Positions 31,901-37,402 are shown, numbered from the stretch's first letter. The stretch: 64,000 bases of DNA from Burkholderiaceae bacterium (GCA_016790515.1 JAEUOY010000015.1:50995-114994); one strand, 5' to 3'. A program made the numbers and translations. The notes: a model not told the origin generated them from the letters alone.

Positions 31901-32101
31901 GCCGACGTCTGGTTCGCCCAGACCCAGCGCAGCACCCCGCCGCAGATCGCCGACCTGCTGGCCGACGCCCCGGTCGACGTGCTGTCGGGCGGCCAGGCCG
32001 GTGCCGGCACCGCGGCTGCGGGCAGCGGCGGCAGCACGGCGACGGTGCAGCGCAGCTCGCTGGAAGAGGAACTGCTGCGCAACCAGCAGCCGCTGTTCTG
32101 A
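16901..32101 (+). CDS. giant octad-repeat protein with C-terminal calcium loops; predicted type I secreted surface protein
   Basis: A 5,066-residue protein; the start has AAGGA 10 bases upstream. From residue 9 to about 4840 it is a chain of some 600 octads, consensus x-[ST]-x-[QD]-[LIV]-x-[AG]-L. These form a higher-order unit of 17 octads (136 residues); octad 1 is typically GSDQ[LW]QAL, octad 4 ATDDLNTL, octad 10 xTRDIAAL, octad 11 DSADLAAL, octad 14 ETADLAGL. Octad 1 recurs every 408 bases with almost no drift. The repeats are poor in Lys, aromatics and Cys, and rich in Ser/Thr, Ala, Leu, Gln and Asp. The tail has calcium loops at residues 4845 (DLDGNG), 4886 (DLDHDG), 4923 (DSNHDGK) and 4945 (DANHDGK), then a short G/A/S stretch ending EEELLRNQQPLF. 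No N-terminal signal peptide: this fits C-terminal type I secretion. Function unknown; adhesin, surface filament or motility-related layer are all possible. Confidence 0.9.
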   Translation: MATNITSLTPAEIAAMSTAQIAALSAADWAAFSVDQIAALTVEQVMAIPAQRIGGLTATQMAAFDPSDFGAMSTAQLRAISTSAMSGLVAADLDSLSGSQLNAIGTAQMRILATAEVATLSGSTLAALSTAQVAALSSPQLEALGAGQIQNLGTAQVGALTSQQLSNLATEDLLALNQDQFTALSSRQLAALTSTQVGVLSDTTIAALNTAQLRGLSTAATGALDSADLTALSSVQLAALSTAQVRSLDGAALAGLDADTVSRFGTAQVAALGTAQVAALTSVQLQALSASQLAALGSAQLRALGSNGLNELTSSQFQALTSVQLAALATDQIAGLQSDDLAALSSTQLRGLSADGIAALDSADLATLSAGQVAGLTSSQLRAIDAADLPGLGTAALSALSSVQIAALSSSQLAALGSEQWQSLSSAQLRALTTAQLASLATDELNQLTSDQFRALSSAQIAGLTTQQISQLEGEDLAALSTAQLRGLSAGGLAALDSADLAVLTTEQLAALGSAQLRAIETADLAGIEAGKLAALSSVQISQLSTAQLAALSSDQLQALSTAQLRGLTIAQLASLSTEDLNNLSAGQFGALTSAQIAGLSSAQIGALGGNLLAALGTAQLRAIDAGDFAALDSADLAALSSTQWAAMNSAQLATLDSADLQGLSVAALAGLGSAQIAVLGSAQLAALSSDQLQALSGTQLAGLSSRQLASLASDDLNQLTTAQFAALGTRQIAALTTAQLAALESADLAALNTAQLRALGARGIAALDSADLAVLGSAQLAALSTTQIAAIETADIRGVAPAVLAQLSTAQIAVLTTAQIDALSSDQLQALTTTQLRAMGSAQLASLSSDDLGTLTASQLQALSTSRLAALTSSQLAAMASDDLQALTTAQVRGLSTAQLTALGSESLNLLSTTQFAALSSAQIGALSSNQIANLASADLAAMSSAQLRGLSTGQIAALDSADLAVLGSSQIAALTSAQLRAIETADLAGISAAKLALLGSAQIGLLTTAQLSALSSDQLQALSGAQLRSLTTEQLVSLATDELNLLTSDQFAALGTGQIAALTSAQMGALESADLAALTTAQVRALETRDLAALDSADFAALSSTQIGVLTTAQIRAIETADLAGLDLRDLSGAQVAALTTAQLAALSSDQLQALSSSQLAVLTTAQLASLASDDLNALTSAQFRQLSTTQIAALSSVQIGALASDDLAALTSAQVRAIGERAIAALDSADLAALGSNQLGALTSTQLARLGTDDVAGLSTDTIAGLTSVQVAALTSAQLAALSSDQWQALGTAQLRGLGTAQLAALSSDDLNTLTSAQFQALTTQQIAALSSTQIARLESADLAALTTAQIRALDTRDIAALDSADIAALTTAQLAAMNSAQLRAIETADLASLATDTLASLSSQQLGVLSAAQLGALSSDQLRALSSRQMSGLSTSQLAALGSDDLATLSTGQIAALSTGRIAALTNAQLAALSSDQLQSMTSTQLRGLSTAQLAALATDDLNTFTSDQFRALSSTQIAALASDQLSKLESADLAALTTLQLRGLGARALAALDSADLAALSSSQLAGLSSTQLAALDSADLVGLTTETLRGLGATQIAGLTSSQLGALGSDQWQSLTSLQLRGLSTAQLAALSTDDLNTLTAAQFATLATAQIAGLTSVQIGALESADLAALSTAQIRAIDTRDLGALDSADLAVLSSAQVAAFGSAQMRALDSADLVGLSTDAMAGLSSTQVAAMSSAQLGALGTDQWRALSTAQLRGLGTAQVAALASDDLAALSTQQVASLGTAQVAALTSTQLAALGTDNLAALTGTQLRALDSRSMAALDSADLGALTSAQLAAFSSTQLGGLGSAEIGGLSTAALAGFGGSQLAGLTSVQLAALGSDQWQSLSSGQLRALGTQQIASLTSDDLNALTTSQVGLLGTAQVAALTSRQLGAMESADLAALGSAQVRALGTLALTGLDSADLAALGSAQVAALTSDQLRALGTEDLAGLSTAALTGLGSAQLAALSSAQFGALSSDQVQSLGSAQLRGLSTQMLAALASDDLNLLTSEQFTLLNTNQIAALTSSQLGAMESADLAALTSAQIRAIDPRALQGLDSADLAALSSAQTAALTSAQLAALGTDDLSGLSGNALAGVSTSQIAGMGSAQLAALGSDQWRALTSAQLRSLSTRQLAELATEDLVALSTAQWQDFSSSQIGALTSRQLAGLGSDQLQSLSSAQLRGLSTAQLASLATDDLNQFTTAQFAALGTQQIASLTSTQIGALESADLAALGSTQLRAIDAERLGALDSADLAVLSSSQLAGLGSAQLRGLDSADLVGLDTLALSGLSAAQIAALTTAQLAALGSDQWQSLSTAQLRALTTEQVAGLDSADLTALTSQQLASLSTAQVVALTTAQFAALDSGDIAALGTAQFRALETRDIAALDSADFGGLSTAQAAALTTDQLRAIESADLAALNTSALAAIAGTGLATLGTQQLAALGSDQWQALGSTQLRSLTSAQIAHLTTEDLNALTSTQLGWLTTDQLRALTTAQVAALESGDIAALASTQLRALSTQQIVALDSADLAALGTAQVAGLGSAQLRALETADLAAISSAGIAALATANLQALSSQQLGALGSEQLLALGSAQLRALSSEQLTGLDSTDIAALGSHQIAALSTAQLAALSTSQINALQSEDLAALSTAQIRALSTAAIAALDSADFSVLSSTQVAAMTSAQLGAIETADLAAMTTAGIVTLPTEALSGFSTAQLAALGSDQWRALSAGQLRGLSTQQIASLTTEDLGALTSTQLQALTTDQVVALSSAQFSSLDSTDIAALTTAQVRAMETRDIAALDSEDFLALSSAQVAALTTEQLRAIETADLAAMTTQALAAIASDRIAALSSIQLDALGSEQLRALGADQLRGLSTLQIATLATDDLDKLTTTQLAALTGDQVAALTTLQVPSLDSSDIAALGTDQLQAMETRDIAALDSSDIQALTSLQFGALGTAQLAAIESADLAGITTKSLAGLAPASLAALSTRQLDALGSDQFQALTTDQLRALTTAQMAGLATEDLNALTTAQFAALSSTQVAALTTAQIRALESADLAALQASQAAALSTRAIVALDSADTAALTSTQLAAFSTAQIRAIETAALTGLSSQALAGLSTAQVAALSSGQLGALASDQLQALTTEQLGGLSTAQLAGLATDDLNTFTATQFAALGTAQVAALSTLQFANLETADLAAFSTAQIRAIETRDIAALDSAELRALSGEQLAALSTAQLRAIDSADIAGIRVNALESLSSGQIAALSTGQLGALASDQLQSLSAQQLAGLTTSQLAGLATDDLNTFTASQFAALGSAQIAALTTQQFASLETADLAAFSTAQIRAIETRDLAAMESSAIAALSGSQLAALSTAQIRAIETGDIAAIGVSAFGSFGSAQLAALSSAQLNALGSDQIRSLSASQLAGLGTAQLAAWDTEDLNALTGSQFQSLATAQIAGLSTLQVGAMESADLLSLSASQIAAIATRGVAALDSADWATLNGSFAAALTTAQVRAIETADIAGIGASTLAGFGSAQIAALSTAQLAAFASDQLQALSQQQVAGLSTAQIAALATDQLNHLTATQFGYLSTAQIAALSTEQVANLESADLAALSATQVAAFSTRAIAAMDSAEIGLLSATQVAALTTAQIRAIESADIATLTGSGFNALTSVQIGALSTEQLAALGSDQLQALSARQLAGLTTAQIASLASDDLNTLTASQFQALSTRQIAALSTDQVGNLATDDLAALSSAQVRALGVASITALDSADLGVLSADQIAGLSTAQLRGIDTGDIASISVGALRGLSSTQIGALASEQIAGLGSDQLQALSDTQLRGLSASQLNALGSDQLGTLTGSQWAGLSTAQIAALSSDQVASMASDDLMALNTAQIRALGTEDIVALDSADLSVLSGEQLRALSASQVQAIETADLNALGSALNGLGSAQIRALSQAQIDALATDTLQVLGGEQIGALTTQQIGWLDSTDLGALTADQLGALSTLQLRAIDSADIGSLAASALGGLTTAQIASLSNGQLGALGSDQLQVLGDDQIAALTTAQVASLASDDLATLTASQIQAFTTRQIAALGSEQINAMASDDLQALTASQMAGLTTRQIAAMQSDDVALLSADQIGAFGTAQVRAIETADIGAVTVAALAGLRSAQVAALGNAQLGALGSDQWQALTDEQLRGLTTAQLAAMATDTLNRLTDTQFQMLGTAQIAALTTQQLHQLETTDLAALGATQVAALRTAQIAGLDSSDLGVLGGEQLAALGSAQLRAIDTAAIGAIAVTALGSLRADQIAVLTTAQLGALGSDQLQALSHDQLGGLSTAQLASLATDDLNALTADQFGALSASQVAGLSTRQISQLESTDLAALGGDQIAALRTAQIAALDAADVGVLSAEQVAAMSTAQVRAIETADIGSLSVGAIAGLSASHVAALGSAQLGALGSEQLQALSNDQLAALTTAQLASLGTEDLNAFSVEQFQALSPAQIAGLTTRQVSNLEADDLAGLSAQQVRAMSTAQLAALDSADLGALNGDQLGNLTSAQLRALDSADIHGLSVDALGSLTGTQIGQLTTRQIDALSTDQLQALSESQILGLTTAQIGALSDGDLAALTDAQIQALSTAQVVALTTSQFNQLADETFSLFSAAQVRAIETLDIAAMTAGGIAAFNAEQVAALSTAQVRAIETADIAALSAGDLQEFSATQIRAFSTAQFNALASDDLQALSASQFAALTTQHIRLMDSTDIAALSGEQIAALTTAQAAALTTAQIVALTDDQIGSLEVQDIAAMSMTQATAFSTDDYNRMSGSQQAALTALSPIVLDLDGNGVSTRSAAEGVQFDLTATGHTGQYGWVGGNDGLLVRDLDHDGVINDGSELFGAATRLADGRSAGNGYVAMAALDSNHDGKLSAADAAFGELKVWVDANHDGKTDLGELKGLVDLGIGSLDLAHVQSDAVDHGNAVALQGSYTTVDGQTHQMADVWFAQTQRSTPPQIADLLADAPVDVLSGGQAGAGTAAAGSGGSTATVQRSSLEEELLRNQQPLF
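16925..31420 (+). repeat. 24-bp octad repeat organised as 408-bp higher-order repeat
   Basis: Codon 3 of octad 1 was located at 17339, 17747, 18155, 18563, 18971, 19379, 19547, 19955, 20354, 20762, 21170, 21338, 21746, 22154, 22562, 22970, 23378, 23546, 23954, 24362, 24770 and 25178, then on the same 408-base grid to 28442, and at 28847, 29087, 29255, 29495, 29903, 30311, 30719 and 31127. Steps are 408 bases (17 octads) except 168-base steps (7 octads) at 19379, 21170 and 23378, a 240/168/240 series at 28847-29495, one of 399 and one of 405. Octads are conserved mainly as protein; synonymous codons vary between copies. Confidence 0.9.
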
Positions 32102-32145
32102 GCCTGAGGCGACCGGTACCCGACCCGCGCCGGCCGCCTCCCTGA

Positions 32146-32181
32146 CACGCCGTCCGTCCCGGTCCCGGGACGGACGGCGTG
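32146..32181 (+). terminator. terminator hairpin after the giant repeat gene
   Basis: Perfect 17-base arms (CACGCCGTCCGTCCCGG and its complement) separated by TC, starting 45 bases after the giant gene stop. This is the strongest inverted repeat I found in the window. No T tract follows, so termination may be Rho-assisted; the hairpin would also protect the long mRNA from 3' exonucleases. Confidence 0.75.
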
Positions 32182-32296
32182 CCTGCATCGGGGATTGGCG
32201 GCTGCCGGCCAGGCGCACGGCCGACGCCGGCCGGTGGCCAGGCATGCCGTGGTGCGACGACCCGGCTACCCCGGGTGGTCGATCAGTGCCGGTGCG

Positions 32297-34000
32297 TCAG
32301 AGCAGGCCGGCCAATGGCTCGGCGGTCGCCCAGCTGCGGGCGAAGGCCTGGAACTGGTCGCGACCGAAACGCCAGAGGTGGACGGCGTCGGCCCGGTACA
32401 GGTCCAGCCGCGACAGCAACTCGGCCACCGGCAGGCGCGGCACCAAGGCACCGTCGACCAGGGCGGTCTCCTCGGGCAGCAGCGGGCGCAGTTGAACGTG
32501 CAGCGTCGGCACGCCGCCGCGCAGCAGCTCGACGGTGGCGCTGGTCGGCACGTCGTAGCTCAGGCCGATGTCGCAGCCCTGGATGAACTCGCTCAGGCTG
32601 CCGGCCATGTCGGCCAGCAGTTCGTCGGTCTCCAGGCCCAGGTCCTGCGTCAGCAGGCTGACCAGCGGCTCGCTGGGCTTGCAGCGGATGCGGCAGCGCA
32701 CGCCCCGCGCCGTGCACCAGTCGCGCAGCGCGCGCAGGCCCTGCACGAAGCGCGGCAGGTCGGCGCCGCACAGGCCGTTGTAGGACACGCCCGACAGCAG
32801 CACGCCCATCGTCTGCAGCGGCCGCGGTGGCCGCGCGGCCCAGCCCAGCGGCTCGGGGAAGGCCAGCGTGTGGGCGCTGACACGGCGGCCGTCGACGTCC
32901 TGCACCGGCTGGCCTTGCACGGCGTGCGTCAGGCAGTGCAGGTCCAACCCGGGCACGGCCGGCACCGGGGCGTTGAAGATCTTGGAGTGCGGCAGCAGCA
33001 GCACGCGTGCGCGGTGGCGGCGCGCCAGCGTCAGCAGCGGGCCGTGCAGGCCGGTGTCGTGGTTGGACAGCACCAGCGTGCGCGGCGGCCGCGCATCGAA
33101 GCGCTGGGCCAGCGCCGCCGAGAAGACCAGCAGCCGCTGCCATGCCTCGGCCAGCGCGCGCGCCTGGGGCAGGCGGTAGCGCGGGCTGGCGATCAGCGGC
33201 AGCAGCGCCGTCTGCATCGCCGTCTCCAGCGCGGCGGCGGCGGTGTCGATGCGGTCGAGCCGGGCGGCCGGCAGCGTCGCCCGCACCGCGTCCTGCGGCA
33301 GCAGCGGCGTGCTGGTCAGGCGCGGCAGCTCGACGTCGTAGTAGGGCGCGCGCAGGTTCAGGCAGCGCTCGCCGCGGCCGGCGGCGTGGTCGACCAGCAC
33401 GTCCTCGAAGTGGAGGTGGTCGTAGAAGCAGGTGGGCAGGTGGCTCAGCAGCGGCCAGTCGCCGTCCAGCCCCTCGCCGGCCAGCTGCGGCAGCGGGTCG
33501 GGCCCGGTGGGCGCCAGTGGGTGGCTGTAGGCCTGCATCGGCCGGCCGGTGGCCCCGAGCTGCTCCAGCAGCGCCAGTGCCGGCAGGCAGGAGTGCGCGC
33601 CGTAGCGGAAGGGAATCTCGGCCACCGGGACGTGCCAGCGCGGCACGTCGGGCTGCTGCTCGAGCAGCTGGCGCCACAGCGCGCGGTAGCCCAGGGCGGT
33701 GTAGCAGAGGTAGAACAGCTCCTGCTGCAGCCAGTCGGCGCCGGGGGCCAGCGGCTCGACGAGGCCCAGCACCGCATCGGCCTGGCGCTGCAGCGCGCGG
33801 GCCTGGCGGCGCGCCTCGGCATAGGCCGGTTGCACCTGGTCGCCACGCAGGCGCAGCAAGGTCACCGGCAGGCCCTCGGCGGCGCAGCGGTCGGCCAGGT
33901 GCGGGCAGGCCACCACCGGCTGGGCCTCGGGCAGCTGCCCGGCCAGCTGATGGACCGCCGGGATGTCCAGGCGGTGGGTCAGGACCAGCAGGGGTCGCAT
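32297..34000 (-). CDS. uncharacterised glycosyltransferase-like protein (GT-B-type C-terminus)
   Basis: A 567-residue cytosolic-looking protein. Residues 1-60 (LLVLTHRLDIPAVHQLAG) look like the first strand and helix of a Rossmann-type GT-B domain. Near the C-terminus CDIGLSYDVPTSATVELLRGGVPTLHV resembles the donor-site helix of capsule-type or TagF-like GT-B transferases, with a Ser/Thr-Glu pair before a gain-of-pocket glycine. I do not recognise a named family. It starts 14 bases after the methyltransferase gene, so the two are probably one transcript. Its cluster is rich in glycan enzymes. Confidence 0.6.
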   Translation of the reverse strand: MRPLLVLTHRLDIPAVHQLAGQLPEAQPVVACPHLADRCAAEGLPVTLLRLRGDQVQPAYAEARRQARALQRQADAVLGLVEPLAPGADWLQQELFYLCYTALGYRALWRQLLEQQPDVPRWHVPVAEIPFRYGAHSCLPALALLEQLGATGRPMQAYSHPLAPTGPDPLPQLAGEGLDGDWPLLSHLPTCFYDHLHFEDVLVDHAAGRGERCLNLRAPYYDVELPRLTSTPLLPQDAVRATLPAARLDRIDTAAAALETAMQTALLPLIASPRYRLPQARALAEAWQRLLVFSAALAQRFDARPPRTLVLSNHDTGLHGPLLTLARRHRARVLLLPHSKIFNAPVPAVPGLDLHCLTHAVQGQPVQDVDGRRVSAHTLAFPEPLGWAARPPRPLQTMGVLLSGVSYNGLCGADLPRFVQGLRALRDWCTARGVRCRIRCKPSEPLVSLLTQDLGLETDELLADMAGSLSEFIQGCDIGLSYDVPTSATVELLRGGVPTLHVQLRPLLPEETALVDGALVPRLPVAELLSRLDLYRADAVHLWRFGRDQFQAFARSWATAEPLAGLL

Positions 34001-34014
34001 CGCGGGCTCGGCCT

Positions 34015-34815
34015 TCAGTCCTCGAACAGGTAGCGCGCTTCGGCCAGCAGGCGGCCGCGGTGGTTGCCGGGCAGGTCGCCGACGATCTCGCGGTACAACG
34101 CGTCGGGCAGCATCGCGCCGCCGCGCGCCGCCTTGGCCTCGTACAGCCGGCGGTAGAAGGCCTGCATCGGCACCTCGAAGCGGCTGCGCGGCCGGTCGTC
34201 CAGGCGCTCGGCGACCACCACCACCAGGCTATCCGAGGCCGAGGCGAAGCGCAGGTTGTTGTAGTCGGCCGGCACGGGCACCAGGCGCGCGCTGCGCTGC
34301 TGCTCGTCCAGGTACTCGAGAATGCCGCAGTAGCGCAGCGCGAAGCCGTTGGCCTCGTAGAACGAGAAATAGAGCGTGGGCTGCATCAGCACGAAGCCGT
34401 GGTTGCAGTAGCCCTGCACCGGGTTCAGGTGCACCACCTTGCCACCGGGGCGTACCAGGCTGGCGGTGTTGAACAGCGCCTCCTTGACGTCGAAGACATG
34501 CTCGAGCGTGCCCGAGTCCAGCAGCAGGTCGTAGCGGCGGGCCAGCAGCGCATCGTCGGCCAGCGGCAGGTTGAGGTCCAGGAAGTGGTCGGCGCGGTCG
34601 GAGATCTCCAGCGACTCGCCGATCGGGTAGCCCAGGCTGGCCAGCAGCTGGCGGTCCGGCCGCTCGCCCGGCGCGCCGCCGCGCCAGCCGCGGCGGCGGA
34701 AGACCGCCGGCGTCACGTCCTGGGCGCCCAGGGTGGCGGCGCGGGCGCCCGCCGGCGGCGCGAGCATCGGGCGCAGGCTGTCCAGCACGTCGGCAACGAT
34801 GGCGTTGATGCCCAT
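34015..34815 (-). CDS. class I SAM-dependent methyltransferase
   Basis: A 266-residue protein; the ATG at 34815 has GAAGGA at good distance, while the open frame extends upstream without conserved text. The methyltransferase core is incomplete but recognisable in YDLLLDSGTLEHVFDVKEAL (acidic residue after the second strand, then the post-motif-II helix) and LVRPGGKVVHLNP. The sugar or peptide substrate cannot be told. It is paired with the glycosyltransferase-like gene downstream and diverges from the DUF4910 gene. Probably a sugar O-methylation enzyme, by context only. Confidence 0.72.
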   Translation of the reverse strand: MGINAIVADVLDSLRPMLAPPAGARAATLGAQDVTPAVFRRRGWRGGAPGERPDRQLLASLGYPIGESLEISDRADHFLDLNLPLADDALLARRYDLLLDSGTLEHVFDVKEALFNTASLVRPGGKVVHLNPVQGYCNHGFVLMQPTLYFSFYEANGFALRYCGILEYLDEQQRSARLVPVPADYNNLRFASASDSLVVVVAERLDDRPRSRFEVPMQAFYRRLYEAKAARGGAMLPDALYREIVGDLPGNHRGRLLAEARYLFED

Positions 34816-35088
34816 GGCGGTTCCTTCTCGGCGTGGGAATGGCCCGGCCAGTGTCGGCGCGGCGGGCGACCGCCGATGCGTCGAACACCAGCCGAACGAC
34901 CGGTCAATCCACCGGCAGTGGCCGCGGTCCGGCCAGGACCTCTGGCGGCAGAGATCGCGGGATTTCGGCTCGCATTTGCGGGCTTCCTGCACACCGGCCC
35001 GACCCTAGACTGGTCCGAGGCAGCGCCCCTGCGCTTGCCCGGTCGCGCCGGCCGCCGGCGGGTGCGGCCCACCGACAGGAGCCCCTCG
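34816..35088. other. divergent intergenic region (methyltransferase / DUF4910 gene)
   Basis: A 273-base region with no coding frame of its own. It holds CCTAGACTGG at 35004-35013, whose TAGACT could be a sigma-70 -10 box (a poor TTCCTG lies 16 bases before it), and an AGGAG ribosome site at 35077-35081. The same CCTAGACTGG 10-mer occurs upstream of the sulfotransferase-like gene at 62856. Confidence 0.4.
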
Positions 35089-36408
35089 TTGCTCGACCGC
35101 CGAACGCCAACCGCCGAGACCGCGCGCCAGTTGCAGCAGACGCTGGAACGCCTGTTCCCGCTGTGCCGCAGCCTGACCGGCGAGCCCAACCGCGAGACGC
35201 TGCGGGTGCTGGCCGCGATCGCGCCGCTGACCGTGCACGAGGTGCCCAGCGGCACGCCGGCGCTCGACTGGACGGTGCCCGACGAGTGGTCCATCGCCGG
35301 CGCCTGGATCGCCGACGCCAGCGGCCGCCGCCTGGTCGACTTCGCCGACCACAACCTGCACGTGGTCGGCTACAGCACGCCGGTGGACGCCCGGATGGAC
35401 TGGGCCGCGCTGGCGCCGCACGTGCACACCCACCCGACGCTGCCCGAGGCCATCCCCTACCGCACCAGCTACTACCGGCGCGACTGGGGCTTCTGCGTCA
35501 CCCAGGCCCAGGCCGCGGCGCTGGCCGCCGCGCCCGGACCGCTGCAGGTGCGCATAGCCAGCCGGCTGGCGCCCGGCAGCCTGAGCTACGGCGACCTGCT
35601 GCTGCCGGGCCGGCGGCCCGAGCAGATCCTGCTGTCGGCCTACATCTGCCACCCGTCGATGGCCAACGACAGCCTGAGCGGCGCGGTGCTGCTGGCCCAC
35701 CTGGCGCGCTGGCTGGCGGCGCGGCCCGAGCGCCAGTACAGCTACCGCTGCATCTGGGTGCCCGAGACGATCGGCGCGCTGACCTGGCTGGCGCGCAACG
35801 ACGAGGCGGCGCGGCAGATCGACATGGGCCTGGTCGTGACGACCTGCGGCGGCCCCGGCCCGATGAGCACCAAGCAGAGCTGGGACGCCAGCCACCCGAT
35901 CAACCGCATCGTGCGCGAGGTGCTGACCGCGCGCGGCCGACCCTTCCGCACCTACCCCTTCGACATCCACGGCAGCGACGAGCGCCAGTACAGCTCGCCA
36001 GCGTACCGGATCAACATGGCCTCGCTGCACAAGGACCGCTACTACGAGTACCCGCAGTACCACAGCTCGGCCGACGACCTGAGCCTGGTCAACGGCGCCC
36101 AGCTGGCCGAGGCACTGCAGGTGCACCAGGAGGTGATCGAGCGGCTGGAGCTGCGCGAGGTCTACCGCCGCACGCAGCCGGGCGGCGAGGTGATGCTGTC
36201 GCGTCACGACCTGTACCCGCCCCAGGGCGGCGCCCAGCGCCCCGAGCTGGGCGGGCGCAGCGAGCTGGACCTGATCCTGTGGCTGCTGTGGCACTGCGAC
36301 GGCCGCCGCAGCCTGGACGACATCGCCCACGCACTGGACGTGGACATCGCCCGGCTGCGGCCGATCGCGCTGCGGCTGTGCGAACACGGGGTGCTGAGCG
36401 ATGCCTGA
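35089..36408 (+). CDS. DUF4910/DUF2172 aminopeptidase-like zinc hydrolase
   Basis: A 439-residue protein that I start at TTG 35089 because AGGAG ends 7 bases before it and no ATG or GTG in frame has such a site. Residues 45-140 are the inserted DUF2172 part (WTVPDEWSIAGAWI, VVGYSTPVDA). The M28-like metal core has YICHPSMANDSLSGAVL (His and Asp ligands), WVPETIGALTWL (Glu), and DIHGSDERQYSSPAYRI; HSSADDLSLV supplies the last His. A winged-helix-like C-terminus follows (DIAHALDVDIARLRPIA). The family is common in polysaccharide and flagellar-glycan loci, where its substrate is not established; an N-deacylase or amidase for modified sugars is possible. First gene of a five-gene plus-strand cluster. 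Confidence 0.78.
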   Translation: MLDRRTPTAETARQLQQTLERLFPLCRSLTGEPNRETLRVLAAIAPLTVHEVPSGTPALDWTVPDEWSIAGAWIADASGRRLVDFADHNLHVVGYSTPVDARMDWAALAPHVHTHPTLPEAIPYRTSYYRRDWGFCVTQAQAAALAAAPGPLQVRIASRLAPGSLSYGDLLLPGRRPEQILLSAYICHPSMANDSLSGAVLLAHLARWLAARPERQYSYRCIWVPETIGALTWLARNDEAARQIDMGLVVTTCGGPGPMSTKQSWDASHPINRIVREVLTARGRPFRTYPFDIHGSDERQYSSPAYRINMASLHKDRYYEYPQYHSSADDLSLVNGAQLAEALQVHQEVIERLELREVYRRTQPGGEVMLSRHDLYPPQGGAQRPELGGRSELDLILWLLWHCDGRRSLDDIAHALDVDIARLRPIALRLCEHGVLSDA

Positions 36409-37402
36409 ACTGGACCTGCAGCCGGCCGACGGACCGGCACACGATGCCGCCTGGGACGCGCTGGTGGCGCGCTCGCCGCAGGGCACGCTGTTCGCCGAGA
36501 GCGCCTTCCTGCGCGCGGTGGGCTGCCCGCACCAGCGCTGGTGGCTGATGCAGGGCCAGGCCATCAAGGCCGGCCTGCTGCTGCCGACCTCGGCCGACGG
36601 CCGCGCGGTGGTCGCCGACGACCTGGTGATCCACGCCGGCCCGCTGCTCGATCTGGACCCGGCGCGCCAGGCGGTCAAGCGCCGCCACGACGCCTTCACG
36701 CTGTGCGCCTTCGTCGCCGCCGAGCTGCCGCGCCGCTTCGACCGCGTCGAGCTGCCGCTGGCGCCGCAGATCGACGACCTGCGACCCTTCCTGTGGCACG
36801 CCTACCACGGCCCGAGTGACCAGCAGTACCGCCCCGACCTGCGCTACACCAGCTACCTGGACATCGCCGCGCTCGCCGACGCGGCGCCCGAGGACGCCGA
36901 GACCGGCGCCTGCTTCGAGGCCATGGAGACGGTGCGCCGCTACAGCGTGCGCGAGGCGCGCAGGAAGGGCGGCCGGGTGGCCGTGGTGCGCGACAGCGCG
37001 CCGCTGCTGGCCTACTACCGCGCGCTGATGCAGGCCCAGGGCGAGCCGGCACCCGAGGACAAGCTGGCCGCGATGCAGCGCGTGATGGACGGCCTGATCG
37101 CGCGCGCCCGCGGCGCCATGTTCCATGTCCACGACGCCGCCGGCAAGCTGCTGTACTGCGTCTTCTACGGCTGGGACGCCAGGCGCGCCTACTACCTCTA
37201 CGGCGCCGGTCACCCGCAGGCCAGCGCGCCCTGGCAGGGCACGCTGGCGCACTGGTTCGCCTTCGGCCACCTGGCGCGCGAGCACGGCGTGCGCGAGGTC
37301 GATCTGGAAGGCGTCAACAGCCCGCAGCGCGGCTGGTTCAAGCTGAGCTTCGGCGGCAGCCTGGTGCCCTACCACACGCTGCGCTGGGGCCCCGCGGCGT
37401 GA
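36401..37402 (+). CDS. GNAT-fold acyltransferase (FemAB/BioF2-like)
   Basis: A 333-residue protein overlapping the previous gene by 8 bases. The arrangement is that of a duplicated GNAT fold as in FemAB-type or acetyltransf_6 proteins: an N-terminal TLFAESAFLRAVG, a central RRYSVREARRKGGRVAVVRD, and a C-terminal half with AMFHVHDAAGKLLYCVFYGWDARRAYYLYGAG and a final VREVDLEGVNSPQRGWFKLSFGG. The last block is typical of enzymes adding acyl or aminoacyl groups to amino sugars. Together with the next gene (DegT aminotransferase) it suggests synthesis of an N-acylated amino sugar. Exact acyl donor and sugar are unknown. Confidence 0.75.
   Translation: MPELDLQPADGPAHDAAWDALVARSPQGTLFAESAFLRAVGCPHQRWWLMQGQAIKAGLLLPTSADGRAVVADDLVIHAGPLLDLDPARQAVKRRHDAFTLCAFVAAELPRRFDRVELPLAPQIDDLRPFLWHAYHGPSDQQYRPDLRYTSYLDIAALADAAPEDAETGACFEAMETVRRYSVREARRKGGRVAVVRDSAPLLAYYRALMQAQGEPAPEDKLAAMQRVMDGLIARARGAMFHVHDAAGKLLYCVFYGWDARRAYYLYGAGHPQASAPWQGTLAHWFAFGHLAREHGVREVDLEGVNSPQRGWFKLSFGGSLVPYHTLRWGPAA

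Noticed and set aside
21545-32245. Antisense reading frame of 3,566 codons in another frame
   Set aside because: Extremely Gly/Arg/Gln-rich text typical of a GC-rich shadow; it crosses the terminator and the coding C-terminal calcium module.
34973-35011. TTGCGG and TAGACT as a sigma-70 promoter for the DUF4910 gene
   Set aside because: Spacing of about 24 bases is too long; only the TAGACT part is kept as a weak candidate.
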